The translations under genes and the position numbers were made by a program. A stretch of 64,000 nt of DNA from Streptomyces carminius. GTDB taxonomy: Bacteria > Actinomycetota > Actinomycetes > Streptomycetales > Streptomycetaceae. Positions within the stretch are counted from its first letter, which is position 1, and each line of letters opens with the position of its first letter. The stretch is from NCBI RefSeq assembly GCF_002794255.1, contig NZ_PGGW01000069.1, positions 186,001 through 250,000 of the forward strand, written 5' to 3'. Positions 50,224 through 60,500 of the stretch are shown piece by piece. The notes beneath the pieces were generated by a model. That model had not been told where the DNA came from, made no database searches, and saw only the letters and a program-made list of their open reading frames with translations.

Positions 50224-51540
50224 GTGGTACTCGTCATCGTTTTCGGAGTGGCACTGCTGGTGGCGGTGCTGCTGTCCGGGCTGGCCGCCCGGTCGGTGCT
50301 CTCCACCTCACTGCTGTTCCTGGTGGGCGGCGCGATCGTCAGCGACGGCTTCCTCGGGCTGATCCACATCACCCCGGACAGTGAGATCGTGGCGGTCACC
50401 GCCGACCTGGCGCTCTTCGCGGTGCTGTTCACCGACGGCATGCACGTCTCGTTCCCGGCGCTGCGCCGGGCCTGGCGCAATCCGGCCCGCGCCCTCGGGC
50501 TGGGCATGCCGCTGTCCTTCCTCGGCGTCGCGCTGCTCACCCACTTCCTGGTGGGCCTGGACTGGACGACGTCCTTTCTGATCGGCGCGGTGCTGGCGCC
50601 CACCGACCCGGTGTTCGCCTCGGCCATCGTGGGACGCCAGGAGGTGCCGGCCCGGCTCCGGCAGCTGCTCAACATCGAGAGCGGCGTCAACGACGGCCTG
50701 GCGCTGCCCTTCGTCCTGATCCTCATCGCGGCCGCCGCGCCCTCCGGACACGCCGAGGACGCCGACTTCGGCACGATCGGCACCGAACTGGCCCTGGGCC
50801 TGCTCTTCGGCGTGGCCCTGCCGCTGCTGGTGAGCCTGCTCGTCCGGTTCCGGCTGCTGGGCGCCGAGCCGAAGCTGCAGCCGCTGCTGCCGCTGGCCAC
50901 CGGGGTGATCCTGTACGCGGCCTGCCACCTCACCCACGCCAACCCCTATCTGGCCGCCTTCTCCGCGGGCGCGGTGACCGTCGCCGTGTCGCCGGAGGCG
51001 CAGAAGGCCTTCGAGCCGCTGGGGGAGTCCCTGGCGGAGCTGGCGAAGTTCGCCGCGCTGCTGGTCTTCGGCGCGCTGCTCACCCCGCAGCTCTTCGGGG
51101 ACCTGTCCGCCGGCGGCTACGTGGTCGCGGTGCTGGCCATCGTGCTCATCCGCCCGGCCTCGATGCTGCTGTCGCTGGCGGGCACGGACTTCGACCGGAA
51201 GGAGAAGCTGACGGCGGCCTGGTTCGGCCCCAAGGGCTTCGCCTCGGTGGTCTACGGACTGCTGGTGCTGCAGTCCGGCATCCCCCAGGCCGAGGACGCC
51301 TTCACCCTGATCGCCGTCACCATCGCCTTCTCGATCGTCGCGCACAGCAGCACGGACGTGCCGATCGCGCGGGTCTTCGACGTCGAGGAGCTGGCCGGCA
51401 TCCCGGACGACGGCAGGGGACCGCGGCTGTCGTCGTCCGGGCGCGGCGGCGGGACGGGCGGCGGAGGGAGCGCCGGGGAGACCGGAGGGGACGCCGGCGC
51501 GGGCGGGAGCGGGGCCGGCTCCGTCAGCCCTCGCGGTTGA
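50224..51540 (+). CDS. CPA1-family cation:proton antiporter
   Basis: A 438-residue membrane protein with about 12 helices, starting VVLVIVFGVALLVAVLLSGLA. LAPTDPVFASAIVG and NIESGVNDGLALPFVLI contain the conserved Asp residues of the ion path (TDP and ND motifs). The C-terminal tail (about 35 residues) is Gly/Ser-rich and cytoplasmic. GTG 50224 is preferred over 50182 because GGGAG lies about 10 bases before it and the membrane segment starts there. Na+ or K+ specificity unknown. It converges on nhaA with a 17-base overlap. Confidence 0.86.
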   Translation: MVLVIVFGVALLVAVLLSGLAARSVLSTSLLFLVGGAIVSDGFLGLIHITPDSEIVAVTADLALFAVLFTDGMHVSFPALRRAWRNPARALGLGMPLSFLGVALLTHFLVGLDWTTSFLIGAVLAPTDPVFASAIVGRQEVPARLRQLLNIESGVNDGLALPFVLILIAAAAPSGHAEDADFGTIGTELALGLLFGVALPLLVSLLVRFRLLGAEPKLQPLLPLATGVILYAACHLTHANPYLAAFSAGAVTVAVSPEAQKAFEPLGESLAELAKFAALLVFGALLTPQLFGDLSAGGYVVAVLAIVLIRPASMLLSLAGTDFDRKEKLTAAWFGPKGFASVVYGLLVLQSGIPQAEDAFTLIAVTIAFSIVAHSSTDVPIARVFDVEELAGIPDDGRGPRLSSSGRGGGTGGGGSAGETGGDAGAGGSGAGSVSPRG

Positions 51541-52945
51541 CGGACTCGGGCCGTCCCCCGGTGCCCTCCTCGGGGGCGGCGGAGACGGCGGCGGCGTCAC
51601 CGGCGTCACCGCCGGCCGGGACCTCGCCCGCCCGCTGGTAGACGTCCGGGATGCCGTCGTGGTCCTCGTCCCGGTTCTCCTCCTCCCACAGCTGCTTGTA
51701 CTTGGCGTTGCGGACCCGCAGGAGGACGCAGGCGACGAGGGCCGAGGCCAGCGAGCCGATCAGGACAGCCGCCTTGACGCGCTCGGTGAGCGCGTCGTCA
51801 CCGGCGAAGGCCAGCTCGCCCACCAGTAGTGAGACGGTGAAGCCGATGCCGGCCAGCATCGAGACCCCCGCCACGTCCGCCCAGGCCAGGTCCTTGCTGA
51901 GCTGGGCCCGGGTGAATCGGGCGACCAGGTAGGTGCCGCCGAAGATGCCCAGGATCTTGCCCGCGAACAGACCGAGCATCACGCCCAGGGCCTCGGGCTG
52001 GCGGAAGGTCTCGCCCAGCGCGTCGCCGGAGACGCTGACCCCGGCCGCGAAGAGGGCGAACACCGGCACCGCGAAGCCCGCCGACAGCGGCCGTACCTGG
52101 TGCTCGATCCGCTCGGCCGGGGACTCCTTCTCGGTCGCCCAGCCGCCGCTGCCCTTGAGGGGGACCACCCGCAGCAGCATGCCCATCGCAACTCCGGCGA
52201 TGGTGGCGTGCACCCCGCTGGCGTGCATCAGTCCCCAGATCACCAGGCCCAGCGGCACGTACACGTACCAGCCGCGCACCCGCAGCCGGTGGTGGAGGAA
52301 CCAGAACACCGCCAGCCCGGCCACCGCCCCGGCCAGGGCGCCGAGGTTGAGGGTGGAGGTGTAGAAGATGGCGATGACGGCGATGGCGCCGAGGTCGTCG
52401 ACGATGGCGAGGGTGAGCAGGAAGGCCCGGATGCCCGAGGGCAGGCTGGTGCCGATCACGGCGAGCACCCCGAGCGCGAAGGCGATGTCGGTGGCCATCG
52501 GCACGGCCCAGCCGTCCATCTGCCCGCCGCCCGAGGCGTTGACGGCGACGTAGAACAGCGCGGGCACCACCATGCCGCAGAGCGCGGCGACGATCGGGAG
52601 CGCCGCGGCGGCCGGCCGCCGCAGCTCGCCCAGGACCAGCTCGCGTTTCAGCTCGATGCCGGCGACGAAGAAGAAGATCGTCAGGAGGCCGTCGGAGGCC
52701 CAGTGGCCGATCGACAGGTCCAGATGGAGCTCCGGGATGCCGAAGTGGAAGTCCCGGACGGACTCGTAGACGTTCCCCCACGGCGAGTTCGCCCACACCA
52801 GCGCCACCAGCGCCGCGGCGAGCAGCACCATCCCGCCGACCGTCTCGGTGCGCAGCGCGTCCAGCAGGAAGCGGCGCTCCTGGAAGGACGGCAGACCGAA
52901 GAGGGAGGCGCGCTCCTGCGGCTCCTTGGAGGGGCTGGACGACAT
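51524..52945 (-). CDS. nhaA: Na+/H+ antiporter NhaA
   Basis: A 473-residue antiporter. FFFVAGIELKRELVLGEL, MATDIAFALGVLAVIG and LTLAIVDDLGAIAVIAIFY are diagnostic; the two adjacent Asp in VDDLGAI bind Na+. AGIGFTVSLLVGELAF is the last conserved helix. The start at MSSSPSKEP is chosen since residues further upstream are not family-like. The hydrophilic tail after about 430 has an EF-hand-like RDEDHDGIPD loop, an uncommon addition that could sense Ca2+ (inference). Confidence 0.93.
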   Translation of the reverse strand: MSSSPSKEPQERASLFGLPSFQERRFLLDALRTETVGGMVLLAAALVALVWANSPWGNVYESVRDFHFGIPELHLDLSIGHWASDGLLTIFFFVAGIELKRELVLGELRRPAAAALPIVAALCGMVVPALFYVAVNASGGGQMDGWAVPMATDIAFALGVLAVIGTSLPSGIRAFLLTLAIVDDLGAIAVIAIFYTSTLNLGALAGAVAGLAVFWFLHHRLRVRGWYVYVPLGLVIWGLMHASGVHATIAGVAMGMLLRVVPLKGSGGWATEKESPAERIEHQVRPLSAGFAVPVFALFAAGVSVSGDALGETFRQPEALGVMLGLFAGKILGIFGGTYLVARFTRAQLSKDLAWADVAGVSMLAGIGFTVSLLVGELAFAGDDALTERVKAAVLIGSLASALVACVLLRVRNAKYKQLWEEENRDEDHDGIPDVYQRAGEVPAGGDAGDAAAVSAAPEEGTGGRPESVNREG

Positions 52946-53326
52946 GGGTGGGCCTCCCGGGGGTCGGTTGAGAGAAAGCGAGGAAAAGCGAAGAAAGGGG
53001 TGATACGTCGCCGACCAGACTTCCCGGCACACCTATGAAGTTCTGTGAAGTTCCGTAGGGGATTTTCTACGTGAAGGGACCGCCGCGCCGCGATGCCTCC
53101 CCGGTCACGTCCTGATCACATCTCCCGTCTTGATCATGGAGCGACTTCTCCCACCGTACCCGTTCCCCTGTCCGCTCATACATTCGGAACGACGGGCCGG
53201 GTGGAAACGCCCCGGGCCCGTGCCCCGCTGCCCGTGTGCTCCCCTACGCTGTGCCCGTGATCCGGACCGTCCGGTCCCCGCCCGGGGCCGGTCCGCGACC
53301 GGGACGAGGGCTGGAGGTGGCGACCG
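52946..53326. other. 381-base divergent gap between nhaA and the PucR-type gene
   Basis: Carries a direct repeat of GAAGTTC (53037-53043, 53047-53053) and a short stem CGTAG...CTACG (53055-53072) in an AT-richer part that should hold the nhaA promoter. No gene is seen. Confidence 0.35.
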
Positions 53327-54433
53327 GTGAGGCGCGGCGGGATACCCGACTCCTTCCTCGACGGCTACTCGGAGCTGCTCACCGAGGTGTCCGAGACCGG
53401 ACGGCTGCCGCGCCGCGCCGAGCTGGACGCCTTCCGGGTGACGGGGGAGCGCGCCGCCGAGAGCGGTTACGGGCTGCGCGAGCTGGTCGGCCTCTACCTC
53501 ACCGCGACCCGGCGGCTGTGGGGCACCCTGCCCGGGATCGCCCGGTCCGCCACCGGCGCGGAGCGGGCCCGCACCGGGGACGCCCTGCTGGCCGCCCTGG
53601 AGGCCGCCGTCGCCGCGCTCGGCGAGGGGCACGAGCGGGCCCAGCGGCTGGCGGTGCGGCAGGAGGAGGCCGAACGCCGCGAGTTCGTGGACGACCTGCT
53701 CTACGGCCGCAGCGACCTGGGCCGGCTCGCCGAGCGCGCCCAGCGCTTCGGCCTGCGGCTGGCCCGCTCGCACGCGGTGGCGGTGGCCGAGGGCACCGAG
53801 AAGTACGACGACGTGCACCCCGCCGTCCGCCGCATCGACCGCGAGCTGGTGGACCGCTTCCGCGAGCGCGACGTACTGCTGGCCACCAAGGACGGGCGGC
53901 TGGTGTGCATCGCCGCCACCGCCGAGCGGCCGGTGCTGGACGCCTTCGCCCGGCTCGCCGAGAGCCCCGGCCCCGGCTACCCGCCCGCCCGGCGGGTGGC
54001 GGTCGGCCGCGACCACAGCGGCCCCGGCGGCGTGGTGCGCTCCTACGAGGAGGCGCTCGGCGCGCTGGACCTGGCCGACCGGCTCGACCTGGACGGCGTC
54101 CGCTTCAACGCCTCCGAGCTGCTGGTCTTCCCCGTCCTGCTGCGCGACCGCGCGGCGATGGCCGATCTGGTCCGCACCGTCCTGGGCCCGCTCACCCAGG
54201 CCCGGGGCGGTGCCGCGCCGCTGCTGGAGACCCTGTCGGTGTGCGCGGCGGCCGGCTACGTGAACGCGGAGGCCGCCCGGCGGCTGGGCGTGAGCGTGCG
54301 GACCCTGTCGTACCGCCTGGCCCGTATCCGCTCCCTGACCGGCTACGACCCCGGCGACGGCCTCCAGCGCTACACCCTGGAGACCGCCGCGATGGGCGCC
54401 CGGCTGCTGGGCTGGCCGGAGAGGCAGCTCTGA
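53327..54433 (+). CDS. PucR/CdaR-family transcriptional regulator
   Basis: A 368-residue protein with an N-terminal helical sensor part, a central GGDEF-like CdaR region (about 120-270) and a C-terminal helix-turn-helix SVCAAAGYVNAEAARRLGVS followed by VRTLSYRLARIRSLTGYD. The start is GTG with GGAGG about 11 bases upstream. It precedes the NfeD/flotillin operon (gap 186 bases) in the same direction and may regulate it or nhaA; nothing in the sequence decides. Confidence 0.86.
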   Translation: MRRGGIPDSFLDGYSELLTEVSETGRLPRRAELDAFRVTGERAAESGYGLRELVGLYLTATRRLWGTLPGIARSATGAERARTGDALLAALEAAVAALGEGHERAQRLAVRQEEAERREFVDDLLYGRSDLGRLAERAQRFGLRLARSHAVAVAEGTEKYDDVHPAVRRIDRELVDRFRERDVLLATKDGRLVCIAATAERPVLDAFARLAESPGPGYPPARRVAVGRDHSGPGGVVRSYEEALGALDLADRLDLDGVRFNASELLVFPVLLRDRAAMADLVRTVLGPLTQARGGAAPLLETLSVCAAAGYVNAEAARRLGVSVRTLSYRLARIRSLTGYDPGDGLQRYTLETAAMGARLLGWPERQL

Positions 54434-54619
54434 CCCGGACGGGTCGGGCGGGTGGCCGCCGGAGACCGGCGGCCGGGCGCCGCCGCACCGCGGCCCGCCC
54501 GGCGGCCGTCCCGCTGCCGGACGTAAACAACGCATAAAGACTGCCGGATCCTGGCAATGTGCGGTCGGCGACGGACTGTCAACATGAGGGACGCACCGCA
54601 ACCGGGACGGGGGAGAACC

Positions 54620-55267
54620 ATGGGCGAGTTCACACGGGTGGCCATGGCCTTCCCCGCCGTCCTGTTCGGGCTCGGACTGCTGGTGGTGCTCCTCTACTGG
54701 CTGTTGGTGCTGGTGGGAGGGGTCGGCGTCGATGCCCTCGACGGGGGTGGGGGCATCGACGCCGACGCCCCGGGGATCGGTCCCGCCGGGGTGCTGGCCG
54801 CCGCCGGACTCGGCGGCGCACCCGCCTCGGTGACCCTGACGGTCTTCATCGCCGTTGCCTGGTTCGCATCACTGAGCGGTACGGTGCTGGTCGGCGGCCC
54901 CGCCGCCGACCACCTGCCGCGGCTGCTGGTCCTGCCCGCCGCGCTCTGCGCCGCCTGGCTCGGCACCCGGCTGCTCGTCCGTCCGCTGGGCCGGCTGCTG
55001 CCCCGTGAGACGGGGACCGGACGGCGGGATCTGGTCGGCCGGGTGTGCACCATCCGCACCGGGCACGTCAGCCACCGCTTCGGGCAGGCCGAGATCACCA
55101 CGGCCGACGGATCGGCGGTACTGGTCCAGGTCCGCGCCCAGGGGGCGGACGCCGCCGGACTGGCCGCCGGACGCACGGCCCTGGTCTTCGACTACGACCC
55201 CGAGGGCGAGTTCTTCCGCGTCACCCCCTGGGACCCCGCCCTGGACCCGGAACGCCCGGCGCGCTGA
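54620..55267 (+). CDS. NfeD/YqiJ-like membrane protein with C-terminal OB fold
   Basis: A 215-residue protein. Three membrane helices (about 8-35, 60-95 with AWFASLSGTVLVG, and 100-130) and a C-terminal soluble OB-like domain starting LVGRVCTIRTGHVSHRFGQAE. This is the arrangement of YqiJ, the partner of the flotillin YqiK. GGGAGAA precedes the ATG. It lies 148 bases before the flotillin gene. Confidence 0.82.
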   Translation: MGEFTRVAMAFPAVLFGLGLLVVLLYWLLVLVGGVGVDALDGGGGIDADAPGIGPAGVLAAAGLGGAPASVTLTVFIAVAWFASLSGTVLVGGPAADHLPRLLVLPAALCAAWLGTRLLVRPLGRLLPRETGTGRRDLVGRVCTIRTGHVSHRFGQAEITTADGSAVLVQVRAQGADAAGLAAGRTALVFDYDPEGEFFRVTPWDPALDPERPAR

Positions 55268-55415
55268 GCGCGCCCGCCCCCGTACCGGCCCGCCCCCGCA
55301 CACCCGACTCCGCACACCCGCTCCCGGTCGCCCCGCCGCTCCGGCACGCCCCCGCACGCCCGCCCGGGCCCGCGGGCCCACAAGCTCTCACCACCTCACA
55401 AGGGAACCCACCGCC

Positions 55416-57479
55416 ATGGACGCCATTTCCACCGGCCTCGGCGTACTGATCGCCGTGCTCCTGCTCATGGGGATCGCCCTCCTCCTCGCCGTCAGCCGGC
55501 TGTTCCGCAAGGTCGAACAGGGCAAGGCACTGATCGTCTCCAAGATGCGCAAGGTCGACGTGACCTTCACCGGCACCGTCGTGCTGCCCGTGCTGCACCG
55601 GGCCGAGGTCATGGACATCTCGGTGAAGACGATCGAGATCGCCCGCACCGGCGGCGAGGGGCTGATCTGCCGGGACAACATCCGCGCCGACATCCGCATC
55701 TCGTTCTTCGTCCGCGTCAACAAGACCGTCGAGGACGTCATCAAGGTCGCCCAGGCCATCGGCACCGAGCGGGCCAGCGACCGGACCACCCTCCAGGAAC
55801 TGTTCAACGCCAAGTTCTCCGAGGCGCTCAAGACCGTCGGCAAGCAGCTCGACTTCGCCGACCTCTACACCAAGCGCGACGAGTTCCGGGACCGGATCAT
55901 CGCCGTCATCGGCACCGACCTCAACGGGTACAGCCTGGAGGACGCGGCGATCGACTACCTGGAGCAGACCCCGCTGTCCCAGCTCGACAGCGACAACATC
56001 CTCGACGCCCAGGGCATCCGGAAGATCACCGAGCTGACGGCCGCCGAGCACGTCCGCACCAACGAACTCCAGCGCAACGAGGAGAAGGAGATCACCCGGC
56101 AGGACGTCGACGCCAAGGAGGCCGTCCTGGAACTGGAGCGCCGCCGGGCCGACGCCGAGATCCGCCAGCAGCGCGAGATCGAGACCGCCCGCGCCCGCGA
56201 GGAGGCCGAGACCGCCCGCGTCCAGGCCGAGGAGCGGCTGCGCTCCCAGACCGCGCACCTGAAGACCGAGGAGGCACTCGGCATCCAGAACGAGAACCGC
56301 GAGCGCGAGATCGCCGTCGCCCGGCTCAACCGCGACCGGGTGGTGGCCGTCGAGAATGAGCGCATCGAGAAGGACCGCCTGCTGGAGGTCATCGCCCGCG
56401 AGCGCGAGACCCAGCTGCGCCGCATCGCCGCCGACAAGGAGATCGAGGCCGAGAAGCGGGAGATCGCCGACGTGGTCCGGGAGCGGATCGCGGTGGAGAA
56501 GACCGTCGCGCAGCAGGAGGAGGAGATCAAGAAGCTGCGCACCGTCGAGGAGGCCGAGCGCGAGCGCCAGGCCCTGATCATCGCCGCCGAGGCGCAGGCG
56601 CAGGAGCGGCTGGTCAAGGACATCAAGGCGGCCGAGGCCGCCGAGCAGGCCGCCGGGCACCGGGCCGCCGAGGAGCTGACGATGGCCGAGGCGCGCCGCA
56701 AGACCGCCGAACTGGACTCCCAGGCCGCCGTCCGCCTCGCCGAGGGGAGGAAGGCCGAGGCCGCCGCGGCCGGACTCGCCGAGGCCGAGGTCCAGGAGCG
56801 GATGGCCGACGCCGTCGCCAGGACCCGGCAGGTCGAGGCCACCGCCGAGCGCGAGATCGCCCTGGCCAGGGCCGACGGGCTGCGCGAGAAGCTGAAGGCG
56901 GAGGCCGAGGGGCTCACCGAGAAGGCAGCCGCCATGGCCCGCCTGGACGAGGCGAGCCGGGAGCACGAGGAGTACCGGCTGCGGCTGGAGGCGGAGAAGG
57001 AGATCCGCATCGCCGGGATCGACGTCCAGCGGCAGATCGCCGAGGCCCAGGCGACCATGATCGCCACCGGTCTGGAGAACGCCGACATCGACATCGTCGG
57101 CGGGGACTCGGTCTTCTTCGACAAGCTGGTCGGCTCGATCACGGCGGGGAAGAGCGTCGACGGCTTCGTGAACCACAGCGGGACCGTCCAGGCCATGGCG
57201 GGCCCCTGGCTCGACGGGGAGAAGTCCACCTTCACCGCCGACCTCACCTCGCTGGCCGCCGGACTGGGCGCCGGCGGACTGCGCGACGCGACCCTGGCCG
57301 GCCTGCTGGCGAAGCTGGCCGCCGCGGGCGGCCCCGAGGCGCCGAAGCTGTCCGCCCTGCTGGCGGCGGTACGCGACTCGGGCGCGGCCGACCTGCCGCT
57401 GTCGGCCCTGACGGGCCCGTACCCGGCCGGTGCGGCGGACCGTACGGCCGCCGCCAACGGGACACCGGCGTCCCGGTGA
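55416..57479 (+). CDS. Flotillin (YqiK-like)
   Basis: A 687-residue flotillin. The first 25 residues anchor it in the membrane (GLGVLIAVLLLMGIALLLAV); the SPFH/band-7 domain covers about 30-210 (KVEQGKALIVSKMRKVDVTF, ICRDNIRADIRISFFVRVNK, LDFADLYTKRDEFRDRI). Residues about 220-560 are a long Glu/Ala/Arg coiled coil. The C-terminal part has IVGGDSVFFDKLVGSITAGK, typical of YqiK flotillins. It should form large oligomers in membrane microdomains and scaffold the large ATPase encoded next. Confidence 0.93.
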   Translation: MDAISTGLGVLIAVLLLMGIALLLAVSRLFRKVEQGKALIVSKMRKVDVTFTGTVVLPVLHRAEVMDISVKTIEIARTGGEGLICRDNIRADIRISFFVRVNKTVEDVIKVAQAIGTERASDRTTLQELFNAKFSEALKTVGKQLDFADLYTKRDEFRDRIIAVIGTDLNGYSLEDAAIDYLEQTPLSQLDSDNILDAQGIRKITELTAAEHVRTNELQRNEEKEITRQDVDAKEAVLELERRRADAEIRQQREIETARAREEAETARVQAEERLRSQTAHLKTEEALGIQNENREREIAVARLNRDRVVAVENERIEKDRLLEVIARERETQLRRIAADKEIEAEKREIADVVRERIAVEKTVAQQEEEIKKLRTVEEAERERQALIIAAEAQAQERLVKDIKAAEAAEQAAGHRAAEELTMAEARRKTAELDSQAAVRLAEGRKAEAAAAGLAEAEVQERMADAVARTRQVEATAEREIALARADGLREKLKAEAEGLTEKAAAMARLDEASREHEEYRLRLEAEKEIRIAGIDVQRQIAEAQATMIATGLENADIDIVGGDSVFFDKLVGSITAGKSVDGFVNHSGTVQAMAGPWLDGEKSTFTADLTSLAAGLGAGGLRDATLAGLLAKLAAAGGPEAPKLSALLAAVRDSGAADLPLSALTGPYPAGAADRTAAANGTPASR

Positions 57480-57588
57480 GCCCGCGGTGGCCGGCGGGCC
57501 CGCGCCCGCCGGCCACCGCCCGGCACCCCTTCCCGGAGAACCGGCAGTGGACCGGCTGGACCGGCAGTGAACCGAGGAGTTGAACGAC

Positions 57589-60500
57589 GTGGAGAACCGG
57601 ACCGCCGACCGGACCGCCGCGGACGGGCGGGAGCCGCGGCCGGACGAGGGCACCCACGGGGTGCTGCGCGCCCGGACGGCCGCCGCGGCCGCCGAGCTGG
57701 CGGCCCGCGCCAGGGCACTGGAGGCCCGCCGCACCGAGACCTTCGGCGGCGCCGGGATGGCGCTGGCGGGCGCGGACCGGCTGCGCACCGAACACCCCCT
57801 GGAGCCGTGCGACGTCGTACAGGTCGGCGGCGCGCTGCTGCTGGGCGGCAGCCCCCGGGGGCACGGGACCGGGCCGGGGGAGACGGCCGGAGCCGCCGAC
57901 GTGTTCGCCCTGTACCGCCCGGTCGCCGGCGACGGCGGCGGACCGCCGTTCTTCACGGCCGCCGGCCACGGTGCCGTCCCCGGCCTGCTCGACGACCCCC
58001 GCTTCCGGCGCGACGTCGGGGAACTGCACCGCTACTACCGCCAGGCCCGGCTGCTGCGGCTGCGCCGCACCGGCCCGCTGCTGCTGGCCGTCTTCCGCAC
58101 CGGCGAGCGGCTGACCGACATCCGGGTCCTGCGCTGGCGCGTCGCGCCCGACGGGACGGTGGCGTACCTCGACGACAAGGGCGAGCGCGACCACACGCTT
58201 CCGCCCGCCTCGGACCTCGACTGGACCGCGGCCGCCCGCGAGGACCACCTCACCGGGCGGCACCCGCACGTGGCGGTCGCCGGCGGGGCGCTGTACGTCT
58301 CCACCGTCGGCGGCGCCCTCACCGTCAAGACCGAGAACGACACCGAGACCGCCGCCGGCGTCCACTCCGAGCCGGTCGAGGACCCCCTGCAGTCCCTGGC
58401 CGACGCCGAGATCGCCCACGCCCGGGTCGGCCCGCTCGTCCTGCTGCGCGTCCTGCCGTACAACGAGACCGCCCACCGCCACCTGGTGTTCAACACCCGC
58501 ACCCGGGAGGTCGTACGGCTGGACGGCATCGGGCAGTCCTGCCGCCGGCTCCCCGGCGACCAGGGGCTGGTCTTCCCCGGCGGCTGCTACCTGGCCGACG
58601 CCCCGGCCGGGTCCGCCGCCCGGATCTTCGACACCGGTGCCACCGGCGCCACCGGGAGCACCGCGGGCTTCGCGTACGAGACCGAGGTGCGTTCCCCGGG
58701 CGGCGAGGAGGTGCTGTACGTCTTCCGCGACCCGGCCCTGGGCCGCACCCTGCTGATGCCGTACAACCTGATCCGCAAGGAGGCCGCCGCCCCCGTCGCC
58801 GCCCTGGGCCACGCCCTGTTCGAGGACGGCACCCTGGCGGTCCTGCGGGAGCCGGGCGGGGCGGGCGCCCCCCACCCGGACGGGACGGGAGCCGCGCGCA
58901 CCCACCCCGTCCAGGTGTGGCGCACCCCGTACGTCTCCGAGGCTCACGCCGCCGCGCGGCCGGCCGGGGACGGCCCGCTCGCCCGGGTCGGCAACGCCGA
59001 GCTGGTGAGCGGGCTCGCCGACTGCCTGTCCGTCGTACGGCTGACCGAGCCCCTCACCGCGGACGGCGGACAGGTGCCCACCGCCGCGGCCCTGGAGGCG
59101 GTCGCCACCGCCTGCGCGCGCGTCGCCGACCGCCACCACTGGCTGTCCGCGCCCGGACTCTCCGGGGAGCTGGAGGGGCTGGGCGAGCCGCTGCGCGCGC
59201 TGCGCGAGAGTGCCGAACAGGCGCTGGCCGAGCACGAGCGGACGGCCGAGCTGCGCGAGCGGGACGCCGCCGCCGTGGCGGAGGCCGGTGGGCGCACGAC
59301 CGCGCTGGTGCGCCGGGCCCGCGGCGAGGCCCCGGCCGACGCGGCGGGCTGGGTCGCCCTGCTCACCGGACTGCGCCGGGCCCGCGGCGAGGTGGAGGCG
59401 CTGCGCGAGCTGCGCCACGCCGACCCGGGACGCGTCGACGCGCTCGCCGCGGAACTGGACGCCGTCCTGGAGGCCACCGGGCGCCGGGCACTGACCCGGC
59501 TGGCCCGTCCCGGCGCCTTCGACGGCATCACCGCGGCCGTCGGCGGACTGGCCGACCGCGCCCGCGCCGCCGGCACGGCCGCCGCCACCGAACCGCTCGA
59601 CGGGGAACTCACCGGGCACGCCGACGGACTGGCCGCCGTGACCGACGTGATCGGCTCGCTGGAGGCGGCCGACACCACCGTGCGCACCGCCGTACTGGAG
59701 CGGATCGGCGAGGCCACCGCCGCCGTCAACCGCGCCCGCGCCGTGCTGGCGGGACGCCGCCGGGAGCTGCTGGAGACGGAGGGACGGGCGGAGTTCGCCG
59801 CCGAGACGGCCCTGCTGGGCCAGACGGTGGCCGCCGCGCTGGCCGCCGCGGCCACCCCCGAGGAGTGCGACGGGCAACTCGCCCGGCTGCTGGCCCGGCT
59901 GGAGGACCTGGAGTCCCGCTTCGGCGCCTTCGAGGACTTCCTCGACCGGCTGGCCGAGCGGCGCGAGGAGATCGACCGGGCGTTCATCGCCCGCCGCCAG
60001 GCGCTGCTGGACGAGCGCACCCGCCGCGCCGAGCGCCTGGCGCGCTCCGCGGCCCGGGTGCTGGACACCGTCGCCCGCCGCTGTGCGGTCCTGGCCTCCG
60101 CCGAGGAGGTGGCTGCCCACTTCGCCACCGACCCGCTCGTCGCCCGGGTCCGCACCGCCGCCGGCGAGCTGCGCGGCCTCGGCGCGGTCGCCCGCGCCGA
60201 GGAGCTGGCCGGGCGGCTCAAGGCCGCCCGCCAGGAGGCGCTGCGCGCCCTGCGCGACCGCGCCGACCTGTACGGCGCCGACGGTGCCGTGCGGCTGGGC
60301 CGGCACCGCTTCGCCGTCACCACCCGCCCGCTGGAGGCGGCCCTGGTCCCGGCGGACGGCGGGCTGCTGCTGACGGTGTCCGGCACCGGCTACCGGGCCG
60401 CCGTCCACGACGCGGAGCTGACCGCCGCCCGCGAGTTCTGGGACCAGCCGCTGGCCTCGGAGTCTCCGGCGGTCTACCGCGCCGAGCACCTGGCCGCGTG

